Position numbers and translations under genes: made by a program. DNA of 64,000 nt, taken from an uncultured Clostridium sp. Its GTDB lineage: Bacteria; Bacillota; Clostridia; TANB77; CAG-508. The stretch spans positions 169,992 through 233,991 of the forward strand of contig CANOVB010000002.1 in the NCBI GenBank assembly GCA_947570695.1, read 5' to 3'. Positions 38,001 through 42,547 of this stretch are shown here, piece after piece (within the stretch, counting starts at the first letter, position 1; each line of letters begins with the position of its first letter). A model generated the notes under the pieces. That model did no database searches, was not told the origin of the DNA, and was given only the letters and a program-made list of their open reading frames with translations.

Positions 38001-40990
38001 ACTGTTATTATATTGTTTCCTGCATTTTCGCTTATTGTTATATCATTTGTGCTTACTTTTTTGTATCCTGTTATTGTTATTACTTCTGTTTCTCCTGATA
38101 TTACTGTTCCATAATCTTTTGTGCTATCTGTTTTTTCTTGACTTAATACTTTATTTGTTTCTTTTTCTAAATATCTTACTGTATATGCATATTGGTTTAT
38201 TCTCCATTTTGCATATAATGTTATATCACTGCTTGGTATATAGCTTCCGTCTGTATCTACTCTATTTCCTGCACACTCTTCATTTGTATACCATCCTTCA
38301 AATGTGTATCCTATTCTACTTGCTTTATTTGTTACTTTTGCACTTTCATTACTCCATACTGCATATAAATTATATGTTCCTGCTGTATCTCTTAAATTTG
38401 TTACTTTTTGATTATTGTCATATTCTTTTGCTCCATTTTCACTTGTTGCCCATCCTGAGAATGTATATGTTCCTACTGCACTTGTATTTTCTCTTCCATC
38501 TTTATAATTGTATGTTACTGTATATTCTTTCTTAAATCCGTTTCCTGTTAATGCTTTTTCTTGATCATATGTATGTGTACTATTCGCTGTACTTCCACTT
38601 GTATTTCCGTTTCCATTATATACTACATCATATGTTACTGCTGTCCATTTTGCATAAAATGTTGTTTTTGCTGTTGCTGTGTATGTACTTCCTGCATCAT
38701 ATTTTGTTCCTGTAAATGATGCATTTGTATACCAACCATCAAATATATATCCTTGTCTACTTGTGCTTGGTAAAGTTATAGTTCCTCCTGTCCACTCAGC
38801 TGTTAATGTTACTGTTGCTCCATTTGTATTTGCTAAATTTGTTACTTTTGCCCCATTACTATATGTGTTTGTTCCGTTCTTCCATCCGTTAAAACTATAT
38901 GTTGCTGTTTGATCATTACAAGCACTTCCTCCATTTGAATTGAATTTTACTGTATATGCTTTACTATATCCATTTGCTGTTAATGCTTTTTCTTGATCAT
39001 ATGTATGTGTACTATTTGCTGTACTTCCACTTGTATTTCCGTTTCCATCATATATTACTGTATATGTTATTGGTGTCCATTTTGCATATAATGTTACTTC
39101 TTGTGTTGCTGTATATGTACTTCCTCCATTATATACTGTTCCTGTTAGTCCTGAATTTGCATACCATCCTGCAAATGTATATCCTGTTTTACTTGGTGTT
39201 GGTAAAGTTATAGTTCCTCCTGTCCACTCAGCTGTTAATGTTACTGTTGCTCCATTTGTATTTGCTAAATTTGTTACTTTTGCCCCATTACTATATGTGT
39301 TTGTTCCGTTCTTCCATCCGTTAAAACTATATGTTGCTGTTTGATCATTACAAGCACTTCCTCCATTTGAATTGAATTTTACTGTATATGCTTTACTATA
39401 TCCATTTGCTGTTAATGCTTTTTCTTGATCATATGTATGTGTACTATTTGCTGTACTTCCTCCTGTGTTTCCATTTCCATTATATGTTACTGTATATGTT
39501 ATTGGTGTCCATTTTGCATATAATGTTACTCCTTGTGTTGCTGTATATGTACTTCCTCCATTATATACTGTTCCTGTTAATCCTGAATTTGCATACCATC
39601 CTGCAAATGTATATCCTGTTTTGCTTGGTGTTGGTAAAGTTATGCTTCCTCCTGTCCACTCAGCTGTTAATGTTACTGTTGCTCCATTTGTATTTGCTAA
39701 ATTTGTTACTTTTGCCCCATTACTATATGTGTTTGTTCCGTTCTTCCATCCGTTAAAACTATATGTTGCTGTTTGATCATTACAAGCACTTCCTCCATTT
39801 GAATTGAATTTTACTGTATATGCTTTACTATATCCATTTGCTGTTAATGCTTTTTCTTGATCATATGTATGTGTACTATTTGCTGTACTTCCTCCTGTGT
39901 TTCCATTTCCATTATATGTTACTGTATATGTTATTGGTGTCCATTTTGCATATAATGTTATATTACTACTTGGTGTATATCCACCATTTGCATCGTCTAC
40001 TCTTGTTCCACTTAAGGCATCACTAGTAAACCACCCAGAAAAGGTATATCCTGTTCTTGTTGGTTTATTTGTTACTTTTGCTGTTGTACTATTCCATAAT
40101 GCATACAAATTATAATTTCCAGCTGTTGTTCTTAAATTTATTACACTTGCATTATTGTCATAAGCTTTTATTCCACTTGCACTTGTTGCCCATCCTATAA
40201 AACCATAGCTTCCTGTTAATGTTGAATCAGCTCTTCCATCTTTGTATTTATATGTTACTGTATATTCTTTTTTGAACCCATTTGCTGTTAATGCTTTTGA
40301 TGTTCCATATGTATGTGTACTTGTTGCTGTACTTCCACTTGTATTTCCGTTTCCATTATACACTACATTATACGAAATTGGATTCCACTTAGCATACAAT
40401 GTTGTTGTTGCTGTTGCTGTATATGAAGCCCCTCCTTTATATGATGTTCCTGTAAACCCTGAATTTGTATACCATCCTCCAAATGTATATCCCGTTTTCG
40501 TTGGAGTTGGTAATGTTATGGCTCCACCAGTCCATTTAGCATATAAAGTTACTGTTGCTCCATTTGTTGTTGATAAATTTGTTACTGAAGCTCTATCAGC
40601 ATATGATGTTCCAGATCCATTTGCAGCCGTGTTCCAACCATTAAAAGTATATGTCGCTGTCTGATTACTACAAGCGCTTCCTCCATTTGAATTAAATGAA
40701 ACTACATAACTTCTTGTATATCCATTTTGTGTTAAGTTTCGTGCTATACCTACTGTGTGAAGACTACTTGCTGTACTTCCACCTGTTGATCCGTTTCCAT
40801 TGTAAACTACAGTATAAGTTTTAGCACTAGTTGATCCACTTCCACTTCCGCTTCCGCTTGCACCTACTAAACTATTAACATTAAATGCCGCTATAGATGA
40901 ATTAGTTGAAAATAATAATGATAAAATTAATATGCTACTAATAACTGCAAATAATGTTACTGCCTTGATTGCGTTCCCTTTCTTTTTCAT
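17099..40990 (-). CDS. 7963-residue multi-repeat surface adhesin with wall-sorting signal
   Basis: This is a single uninterrupted frame of 23.9 kb. In order it has: a signal segment (residues 1-35); a Ser/Gly linker; an array of InlB/Flg_new repeats with 12 closing YAKW/TAEW-type motifs (to about 930); four YTVEYYxxG...VQVL repeats (to about 1250); and about 47 repeats of roughly 91 residues (YRIEYYYDNxIDNxKTEL...KEGYKLLTIVNAPL...NNVIKVYY, to about 5520), many joined by PTPENPTPTPVPNTK linkers. Then come about 20 DLSYTVKYVDE-type MucBP-like repeats (to about 6890), three EYYYDGTKDE repeats, nine canonical MucBP-like repeats (VIVKYIDxxxxE, about 7170-7790), an Asn/Gly/Ser-rich spacer, LPRAG, a membrane helix and a charged tail. 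LPRAG is LPxTG-like, so sortase anchoring is likely. The start at 40990 has a GGGAG site. The mass is near 0.9 MDa. Adhesion is inferred from the repeat families; no catalytic domain was seen. Confidence 0.93.
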   Translation of the reverse strand: MKKKGNAIKAVTLFAVISSILILSLLFSTNSSIAAFNVNSLVGASGSGSGSGSTSAKTYTVVYNGNGSTGGSTASSLHTVGIARNLTQNGYTRSYVVSFNSNGGSACSNQTATYTFNGWNTAANGSGTSYADRASVTNLSTTNGATVTLYAKWTGGAITLPTPTKTGYTFGGWYTNSGFTGTSYKGGASYTATATTTLYAKWNPISYNVVYNGNGNTSGSTATSTHTYGTSKALTANGFKKEYTVTYKYKDGRADSTLTGSYGFIGWATSASGIKAYDNNASVINLRTTAGNYNLYALWNSTTAKVTNKPTRTGYTFSGWFTSDALSGTRVDDANGGYTPSSNITLYAKWTPITYTVTYNGNGNTGGSTANSTHTYDQEKALTANGYSKAYTVKFNSNGGSACNDQTATYSFNGWKNGTNTYSNGAKVTNLANTNGATVTLTAEWTGGSITLPTPSKTGYTFAGWYANSGLTGTVYNGGSTYTATQGVTLYAKWTPITYTVTYNGNGNTGGSTANSTHTYDQEKALTANGYSKAYTVKFNSNGGSACNDQTATYSFNGWKNGTNTYSNGAKVTNLANTNGATVTLTAEWTGGTITLPTPSKTGYTFAGWYANSGLTGTVYNGGSTYTATQEVTLYAKWTPITYTVIYDGNGNTSGSTANSTHTYDQEKALTANGYSKAYTVKFNSNGGSACNDQTATYSFNGWKNGTNTYSNGAKVTNLANTNGATVTLTAEWTGGTITLPSTSRQGYIFDGWYTNASFTGTKYDAGSTYTATAKTTFYAKWTAVTYDVVYNGNGNTSGSTANSTHTYDQEKALTGNGFKKEYTVTYNYKDGRENTSAVGTYTFSGWATSENGAKEYDNNQKVTNLRDTAGTYNLYAVWSNESAKVTNKASRIGYTFEGWYTNEECAGNRVDTDGSYIPSSDITLYAKWRINQYAYTVRYLEKETNKVLSQEKTDSTKDYGTVISGETEVITITGYKKVSTNDITISENAGNNIITVYYEIDNDQRRDISYTVEYYQEGKLVAGDTQTETQSVQVLEEDILTVNKSEINTSNKYHGYRLEKTEPAEIPDSIEAGCTIKVYYVIDDTNTKTLNYTVKYYQDGKEVEKDSKTVSQTVQVLQPDILTVQPVDTANDKYFGYKFEKTEPATLPTSIEDGGLIKVHYITDEAQTKELSYTVEYYKNGEIVAGDTQTEKTIVQVLKDDVLKVAKEKINLTNKYVTYKLERTEPAEIPEEISTGSTIKVFYVTNEEKTGYKIEYYYDNEIDNSKTEEVEIDKGTTVEKAEVEGKAEANKKEGYKLLTIVNVPLKATDSLAANTIKVFYISEKITPDPTPEEPNPTPIPNEKVAYSIEYYYNNEIDSTKTEIVEAEIGKTVNKAEVEAKATANVKEGFELLAIINSPLKVTANVENNVIKIFYKSTTITTPENPTPVPNTKVGYRIEYYYDNQIDNTRSEMVNVEVGTVISKADIEAKAEENKKSGYNLLTIINSPLTVSASIDNNVIKVYYLKDNGSPENPVDPELIDKTGYRIEYYYENEIDNSKSEMIDSKIGNTVSKEEVTAKAEENKKDGYKLLTIVNVPLKVSAKVENNTIKVYYIKEVTEGPTPVPNTKVGYRIEYYYDNEINNEKTELVEVEKGTVVSKADIEAKAEVNRPEEYRLLTIVNAPLTAGEKIENNVIKVYYVSKVIVNPDKPEEPIVNTKVGYRIEYYYDDKINNEKTEIIDAEIGNTVLKSEIDKKVEANKEKGFKLLALINAPLKITENVENNVIKVYYISEEITPDPTPENPTPTPVPNTKVGYRVEYYFDNKIDNSKSELYETEKGTLISKENIEEKAAVKGKEGYKLLTIVNVPLIVTENIENNVIKVFYIPQEITPDPTPENPTPTPVPNTKVGYRIEYYYDEAIDNSKTEMIETDIGTVISKSEIETKAAQNNKEGYELLTIINSPLTVSENVENNAIKVYYKKSMIPGGETNPDPVPNTKVGYRIEYYFDNKIDNSKSELYEVKKGSKISKEEIEAKATNNNKDGYKVLTIVNVPLTISENIDNNVIKVFYQKVELTPGGEVVENNKVGYKIEYYYDDEINNEKTEVNEVEKGTVISKEEVNNKAEANLISGYKVLAVINAPLTVGETDNNVIKVYYNKENIEVPGEDPKPNTKVGYRVEYYYENKIDNTKSELIETEIGNIITEKDIGINIVANIKEGYKLLTVVNVPLVASQNIENNVIKVHYIKEEIENPDPENPTPVPNTKVGYRIEYYYDNEIDNEKTEVLQAEKGTIITKEEIKAKADLNIKEKYTYLSMINAPLTVGETDNNVIKVYYKKSELPNPDPENPTPVPNTKVGYRIEYYYENEIDNSKSELIEVEVGTVITKAEILEKAEANVKDKYKFMTMINAPLTVSSDVDNNVIKVYYVLKEITVDPTPENPTPTPMPNTKVGYRIEYYYDNILDNEKSELINVEIGSQISKEEIKEKAIANSKDGYEFLTIVNAPLVVSEKIDNNVIKVFYKKLTTGGEVPVPNTKVGYRIEYYYDNEIDNEKTELIEAEKGTIITKEEIKAKADLNIKEEYTYLSMINAPLTVGETDNNVIKVYYKKSELPNPNPEDPTPVPNTKVGYRIEYYYENEIDNSKSELYEVEINTEITKTEIETKAESNLKQGYKLLTIANAPLVVSDNIDNNVIKVYYILKEITVDPTPENPTPTPVPNNKVGYKIEYYYDNEIDNEKTEVNEVEKGTVISKEDIEAKANLNVKDGYKYLSMINAPLTVGETDNNVIKVYYILKEIPVDPTPENPNPTPVPNNKVGYRIEYYYNNEIDNTKSELKEAEIGAIISKSDIEEKAKNNIKDGYKLAIITNAPLIVSQTVEDNVIKVYYILEKDPENPDVPVEEKTGYRVEYYYDNQIDNNKTEFVEIKVGDIVTKEEIKTKADKNAKEGYEFLSIINAPLTAKENIENNVIKVYYKKSMISGGETDPTPVPNTKVGYRIEYYYNNEIDNEKSELYEVEKGTVIAKETIQEKAIKNSKDGYEFLNIVNAPLTVGENIDNNVIKVYYKLSMITVDPTPENPTPTPIPNTKVAYRIEYYYENAIDNEKTESYEVEVGTKISKEEIKAKAETNNKEGYEFLNIINAPLLISENVDNNVIKVYYKLSMITVDPTPENPTPTPVPNTKVGYRIEYYYDDVINNEKSELYEVEKETVISKSEIEAKAEKNLIDGFRVLIITNAPLTVGENIDNNVIRVYYETIPENPDPEVPILETRYRVEYYYDNEIDNEKTELLKADKETVISKAEIEAKADRNIKEGYRLFTILNVPLTVGDKIENNVIKVYYVTKNEENPDENDKFAYRIEYYYDNEIDNEKTELLEAEKGTVISKEDIEAKAASGIVDGYRLFTLVNAPLTVSEDVENNVIKIFYVTNNPEEPEKFAYRIEYYYNNEINNGKTELYEAEKGTVISKEDIEAKAASGILEGYRLFTLVNAPLTVSEDIDNNVIKIFYVTKTNPDDPDSNKFAYRIEYYYDNIINNGKTELLEAEKDTKITKAEIEAKAETNKVNGYKLFTIINAPLIVSEDIDNNVVKIYYVKANPENPDEPIDINKTAYRIEYYYDDKIDNSKTELIETEKGTEISREELNTKLEANSKEGYKLLALVNAPLKVTENIENNVIKIFYVSEMIPGEPDPEDPDAPVVPVPNTKVGYRIEYYYENKIDNEKTELVQVEKDTIITRLQIEEKAVENLKEGYKLLTIINAPYTATADIDNNVIKVYYVLKEITVEPTPEDPNPAPVPNTKVGYRIEYYYEDKIDNSKTELVETEIGNVIAKADIEAKAAVNNKEGYKLLTIVNAPLTASNEIDNNVIKVYYVKTTIPGPIDPDNPEKPVDPVENETVGYRIEYYYDNNINNAETEIVQVSKGTVVTRAEIEAKANNNLKDAYKLLTIVNVPLTAGENIDNNAIKVYYISKMINIGPDEEIENTKVGYRVEYYYDNKIDNSRTEIVEARIDEIVTKEAIDEKAKNNLVEGYKVLTSVNSPLKVQANVENNVIKIYYVKEKIELVPGGEVVENNIAAYRIEYYYEDKIDNSKTELIETQIGTIIEKSVIEAKAEAGKGNEYKVLSIVNAPLSISDNIENNVIKIYYVKEKIELVPGGEIVENTKVGYRIEYYYEDEIDNGKTELVQVNPGTIISKAEAIEKAQNNLKEGYKILSVVNAPLVAGETDNNVIKVYYIKEKVTVPVNPDDPDGPTKEEDNKAVGYRVEYYYDEQIDNSRTKLYEAQIGDTISKEDIKVDENRKDGYKLLTITNLPLVAGENVDNNVIRVYYIKEKITVPVNPDEPDGPTEEIENNKIAYRVEYYYDNAINNERTELIEAKIGDIISKEAMEIKAQDNKQEGYKVFAIVNAPLTADKEVENNVIKIYYVKEMITVPVDPENPDGEQKEIPNNTAGYRIEYYYDKIIDNTKTEVLETEKDTVISKEEINTKAMANSKEGYKLLALVNAPLKVSEDVSENVIKIYYAKEVITVPVDPENPDGPTHEIVNNRVGYKVEYYYDNKLDNNKSELFEVEKGSLITKEQVLAKAEINKLDGYKVLTIVNAPLVVEENIDNNIIKVYYAKEMITVPVDPSIPDGPTHEIPNNKVGYRVEYYYENKIDNTRTELVETEIGATISKEDIGTKVVANIIDGYKVLTIVNAPLVTSENIENNVIRVYYVKETITVPVDPSNPDGEQKEIPNNKVAYKVEYYYENEINNEKTELIETEINKVIEKDVIVEKANNNKLEGYKLLNIVNTPLTTSENVDNNVIKVYYAKEVITVPVDPENPDGPTHEIPNNRLGYRVEYYYDEQIDNSKTELVEEEIGTVISNEDIGIKVVANIKDGYKLFTIVNAPLTIDSDIDNNVIKVFYVKEKITVPVDPENPDGPTHEVDNNKLAYRIEYYYDNKLDNSRTELGIVNSGDIVTKEELNTKLEANSKEGYKLLALVNSPLKVSDKVEENVIKVYYVKEMVTVPVDPSNPDGPTQEIPNSKVGYKVEYYYDNKLDNNKSEFIETEIGTTISKEQIKVDANNKEGYKLLTIVNVPLVASQNIDNNVIKVYYAKEMVTVPVDPENPDGPTHEIENNKVGYRVEYYYDSNIDNTRTELVEVEIGTTISKEQIKVDSNKLSGYKVLSVINTPLVASENIENNVIKVYYVKEKIEVPVDPSNPDGPKHEVDNNKVGYKVEYYYDKILDNSKTELIETEIGATISRETINAKVETNTKEGYKLLTIVNAPIIAEENIENNVIKVYYVKATITVPVDPEDPDGPSKEEDNKVAGYRVEYYYDNKLDNSKTELIETEIGREITKAEIETKATSNVKEGYKLLTIVNAPLIASENIDNNAIKVFYVSKKIEVPVDPENPDGPKEEVENTKVGYRIEYYYNGEKNNSITELLVSEVGAEVTSETIAQNIEAHKAQDTISVSTLNLPLTVSENVEDNVIRVYYVVTPKEEDNVKYRIEFYYENEIDNERTTDIDDIKGNVITDANIDEKVQANKADGYILSKVDNTPLVLTGSVIENTIKVYYTKRTDLSYTVKYLDETGKELAETKTVNNKTFEEIVKETAEEIEGYNVDSKEKTLVIGTATNEIIFNYTKKSDLSYTVKYVDESGKEIAESKQEVNQVFASEVTENAIDIPGYNKTGETTKSITIKVSGNEITFTYTIKTDLSYTVKYLLKDNDEDNTNNTVLHEAKVVGNKTFKEEVTENAIEIEGYNKLEPSKATITIEDKENEIIFFYAAKSDLTYTVKHLEKGSNKELKVTTKVGQKFGNTVTENAIDIPGYNKPEVTTQTITISTEGNEIIFYYTKRTDLSYTVKYLEKGIEDPNAAKLAEEKTVNGQTFEESVTENAIDIPGYNKSGESTQSITIGVSGNEIIFYYTKKTDLSYIVRYLEKDIENPDAAKLAEEKVVNNKTFKELVTEEAIEIEGYNKPEETSQSITIGVSDNVITFYYTKRTDLSYIVRYLDEAGNELAESKTVNNKTFKEQVTENAVSVDGYVPDAENKSITIKVTGNVITFTYTKRTDISYTVRYVDSEGNELSTSKTVENKIFGEQVTENAITINGYNVDEAAKSLKLTSGENVITFTYTKRTDLSYTVRYIDEAGKEIKQAKVVGNQTFGAVVIVEVEQLEGYTTEETAKQITIGLINEVTFTYKAREDLKVTIKYVDENGNEVEKVIEGQKYGDKVVVEAPEREGYVPDEATKEIIIGVTNEVNFTYKPRTDLSYTIKYVDEDSKQIKPSETVENQTYNETVTVTPTEIAGYVTPSVKEITIKVSGNEVTFIYTKRTDLKVTIKYVDENGNEVEKVIEGQKYGDKVVVEAPEREGYVPDEATKEIIIGITNEVNFTYKPRTDLSYTVKYVDEAGKEIKPSETVQNQTYNETVTVNASDIEGYTLEVSTKSIKIGLSGNEIAFTYKARTDLSYTVKYVDETGKEIKPSKIVENQIFGTKVTVEVEQIEGYTTEETGKEITIQVTGNEVVFTYKAKEDLKVTIKYVDENGNEVEKVIEGQKYGDKVVVEAPEREGYVPDEATKEIIIGITNEVNFTYKPRTDLSYTVKYVDEAGKEISPSEIVENQTYNETVTVNAKNIDGYNVLEASKEITIKVTGNEVIFTYKAREDLKVTIKYVDENGNEVEKVIEGQKYGDKVVVEAPEREGYVPDEATKEIIIGITNEVNFTYKPRTDLSYTVKYVDETGKEIKPSKTVENQTFGTKVNVEVEQIEGYTTEETAKEITIKVTGNEVIFTYKVRTDLSYTIKYVDENGNEVEKVIEGQKYGDKVVVEAPEREGYVPDEPTKEIIIGVTQGEVTFTYTIRTDLSYTVRYLEKGTNKQLRTEKTVTGKTYKEQIQAKDEIVEITGHKFDSSDKEVLTIGVNENILNIYYVLDDEKTKQLSYTIEYYKDGEKAEETPHTVTVQVLAPDTLTVEDVNITDKYVGYTLDSIKVGEETVTELPKTVENGTIIKVYYVKGEFDYMIEYYYSGTKDESKTVKGKAKFDTEINEYENKVEKGYELEKVENLPLKVSEKAENNIIKVYYVKEKFGYTVEYYYDGTKDESKTENLKGEYGAQITEYVDKTIKGYKLERVENSPLTITDNELLNVIKVYYAKESYGYTVNYYYDGIKDDEVTETKTAKYEEVINTYNERPRDGFILEKVENLPLTITDNNEANVINVYYVRKDAEVIVKYIDISSKEEIAEQERIEGKVFDEYILEDKEIEGYTLIERPEEVGGYFTEEVQVKTYYYAINSRVIVKYVDENNEVIETEVIEGYEGAKYAVEAKEIENYVFIESSLNVTGTMTREEIEVIFYYKQKAKVIVNHIDANSKEVMVTEEIEGKVGDEFETKPQDIEGYVLVEVPEEASGIMTKETIELNYYYEAISEGVLVKYIDIVTNELLGQELYEGNEGDEYETAPEDFTEEGYDLVEEYYPENAEGIMEIDLIEVSYYYVRRASVRVEHIERATGELIGEQIISGHQGDEYNTTELTSEEYSVIKEMYPENAKGKMEVKADGEGSLTTETVVRYYYVHKAGGVIERHIDIKTGELIEAQTIHTGDEGDRYAVRAKNFEGYDVVEERLPENPDGEMTREQIVVEYYYIRRITVVVEYIDKVTDARLAGTITIKGHEGDSYTTEEKTFEKYKLVETTPNTAGEMKPVVNGEGKVENIIIVRYYYVHESEGVIEMHVDAITGEKLAEDTYYGGDEGTEYETSPRTFDGYDIVESLMPQNRKGTMTKGQIIVKYQYVRKAIVIVEYRYKVTGEKLAEDTVINGHQGEKYDATRKTIKGYEIVDNSQNTSGKMTVEEITVIYYYDKVKETDNNNNNDNNNNNNNNNNNNNNNNGGNNNGGNGSSNNGNSNNGGSSNNGDNSNSGGSSIKNFINKFTGNNGNNGNNGSNGNNGSDGNSGNNGSNGSSSSSYSLDKNTSKDKVTTSNNPGTLKRGALPRAGSTSIILTIIFIIIIIALVIYMRIRAIDKAKDEEDKDSKK
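20640..22560 (-). repeat. Near-identical MucBP-like repeat copies in the giant gene
   Basis: Five near-identical copies encode DENGNEVEKVIEGQKYGDKV...EREGYVPDE, alternating with DLSYTVKYVDE units. They are so similar at DNA level (the words tctggtgcctctactactac and ccatatttttgtccttctatt recur unchanged) that recent duplication or gene conversion is likely. Confidence 0.85.
24430..37250 (-). repeat. Array of about 47 diverged 91-residue repeats
   Basis: I counted 47 EYYY/EYYF/EFYY motifs in this part of the giant gene, one per unit of about 270-310 bp. Units differ mainly in the charged core and in linker length. Linkers of the PTPENPTPTPVPN type dominate the N-terminal half, and TVPVDPENPDGPTHE-type linkers the C-terminal half. 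Confidence 0.85.
38780..39950 (-). repeat. Exact 432-bp tandem repeat in the InlB region
   Basis: The same sequence recurs at 38961, 39393 and 39825, each exactly 432 bp (144 codons, two InlB-type repeats) apart. Two copies are almost identical throughout; the third diverges after about 100 codons. Confidence 0.9.
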
Positions 40991-41067
40991 TTTAAATCTC
41001 CCTTCTTAAGCTTATGGCTTGTCTTCTGTTTAATTTTTTTCTTTTATATATAAATGTAGAAAGCTTG

Positions 41068-41217
41068 TCACTTGATAAGTTCACAATTTGCCAAGTAAAA
41101 GCCAATTCTACCCTTAAAACCAGAATTCTTCTTTTCTTCTCTTTTTTCAATTAAACTAATTTCTTGTGGCTCTTTAACCGCAAAAATCTCTTTAAAGACT
41201 ACAGCTAATATGCTCAT
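41068..41217 (-). CDS. Candidate 49-residue ORF ahead of the giant adhesin
   Basis: ATG at 41217 with an AAAGGA site 8 bases upstream, ending in TGA at 41068, 77 bp before the adhesin start. It begins MSILAVVFKEIFAVKEPQEI, has a charged centre (EKREEKK) and ends GRIGFYLANCELIK. No family is recognised, and there is no clear similarity to the short ORF ahead of the first adhesin apart from its position. It may be a leader peptide or a chance ORF. The rest of the 40991-41651 gap holds the shared upstream block and the rsmI terminator; 41370-41581 is AT-rich with nothing recognisable. Confidence 0.4.
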   Translation of the reverse strand: MSILAVVFKEIFAVKEPQEISLIEKREEKKNSGFKGRIGFYLANCELIK

Positions 41218-41272
41218 GGCCTTTTCCTTTCTTCATTTAATCTATATCATTTTCACTATAATATAGAAATCT

Positions 41273-41369
41273 AGTATTTGAATATAAAAATCATTTTACA
41301 TTTTTTCGTGCTTTTTAGACTTTTTTTACGCTTCTTCTTATTTTGCTGTTTTTATCATTTTTATTACAT
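41273..41369 (-). promoter_or_regulatory. Upstream block shared with the first giant adhesin gene
   Basis: It matches 3601-3698 over about 97 bp with small gaps. Downstream on minus lies TATATTATAG, a plausible -10, within 60 bp of the candidate leader ORF. The copy suggests the two adhesin genes answer to the same regulator. Confidence 0.55.
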
Positions 41370-41581
41370 AAAAAATTTTTATAATTTTTTAAAACTTTTA
41401 TTAAATGTTTGTAAACCCTTGATTTTTCTAAGATTTCTTTATGTAAGTTTTTTTCTAAACAAAGATTCGGTTTTTTATAACCTTTTGTATCTCAAACTAT
41501 TTCTTCCCTAATACTTTTATAATTTTTTAATGCTAACCGTTTTAGTTATTAAGACAACAGTTTTTTCTTTCCAAAATATAC

Positions 41582-41609
41582 AAAAAAAGACTGCATTTTT
41601 TATGCAGCC
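41582..41609 (-). terminator. Terminator of rsmI
   Basis: The stem GCTGCAT/ATGCAGT with an A-rich loop is followed on minus by seven T, 43 bp past the rsmI stop. Confidence 0.85.
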
Positions 41610-41651
41610 ATTTTCTTTTCATATAGAATTTAAATTTTTAGATCATATTAG

Positions 41652-42488
41652 TTATTTTTTCTCTAAAAAATATTGATATATCTCATTTTTATTTACATTT
41701 CTATCTTTAGCAATCTGCTTTATAATCTCCTTTTTGTTAAAATTTTTCTCTTCGTAAAATTTGTAATGTTCATCTAAAGACATCTGATTTCTTTTTTCTA
41801 ATTCAATATCTTCTTTAGTCTCAGAACTTCCCTCTACTATAATTACAAACTCACCTTTTATCTCTTCCATATTCTCTAAAATTTCACTTATGTTTCCCCT
41901 TATAAATTCCTCATGTATTTTTGTAAGCTCTCTTGCAAGAACAATTTTTCTATTCCCCAAACTCTCTAGTATACTTTCTAATGTAGCTTTCAATTTATGA
42001 GGAGCCTCATAAAAAATAAGGGTTCTTGTTTCATATTTAAGTTTTTCTATTTTTTCTTTTCTTTCTTTTTTTAACGCTGATAAAAAGCCTATAAAGCAAA
42101 ATTCCTTACTAGGTAATCCAGAAGCAATTAGAGCATTTATTAATGCACATGCACCAGGAATCGGTATTACTTCTATATCGTGGCTAATAGCAGCCTTTAT
42201 TATTTCTTCTCCTGGATCAGATATTCCTGGAGTTCCTGCATCAGAAACAAGTGCAATATTTTTACCTTCTAATAACTTTTCTATTAAAATTTCACTTTTA
42301 GTTTTTTCGTTTTGCTTATAATAGCTAATAAGTGGCTTCGAAATCTCAAAATGATTTAATAGTCCAAGTGTATGTCTTGTATCTTCTGCTGCAATTAAAT
42401 CTACTTCTTTTAAGATTTTTAATGCTCTTAATGTCATATCATCAAGATTTCCTATTGGAGTTGCTACTAAATATAATTTTCCATTCAT
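41652..42488 (-). CDS. rsmI: 16S rRNA (cytidine-1402-2'-O)-methyltransferase
   Basis: The protein has 278 residues, normal for RsmI, which methylates the ribose of C1402 in the ribosomal decoding centre using SAM. It has the tetrapyrrole-methylase fold signatures LYLVATPIGNLDDMTLRAL at the N-terminus, AAEDTRHTLGLL, VSDAGTPGISDPG and PIPGACALINALIASGL, then FYEAPHKL and VLARELTKIHEEF. It follows trmN6 by 59 bp, a common clostridial pairing, and ends in a terminator. Confidence 0.96.
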   Translation of the reverse strand: MNGKLYLVATPIGNLDDMTLRALKILKEVDLIAAEDTRHTLGLLNHFEISKPLISYYKQNEKTKSEILIEKLLEGKNIALVSDAGTPGISDPGEEIIKAAISHDIEVIPIPGACALINALIASGLPSKEFCFIGFLSALKKERKEKIEKLKYETRTLIFYEAPHKLKATLESILESLGNRKIVLARELTKIHEEFIRGNISEILENMEEIKGEFVIIVEGSSETKEDIELEKRNQMSLDEHYKFYEEKNFNKKEIIKQIAKDRNVNKNEIYQYFLEKK

Positions 42489-42547
42489 TTTCTACTCTCT
42501 TTTCTTCTTAACTTAAATTTTTTATATGTTTCTGATTTTTAAAATTC

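Noticed and set aside
37369-38535. Long plus-strand open frame (388 codons), and many others opposite the giant adhesin
   Set aside because: They are antisense shadows of the repeat gene: rich in Leu/Tyr/His from reversed codons, without ribosome sites or family motifs.
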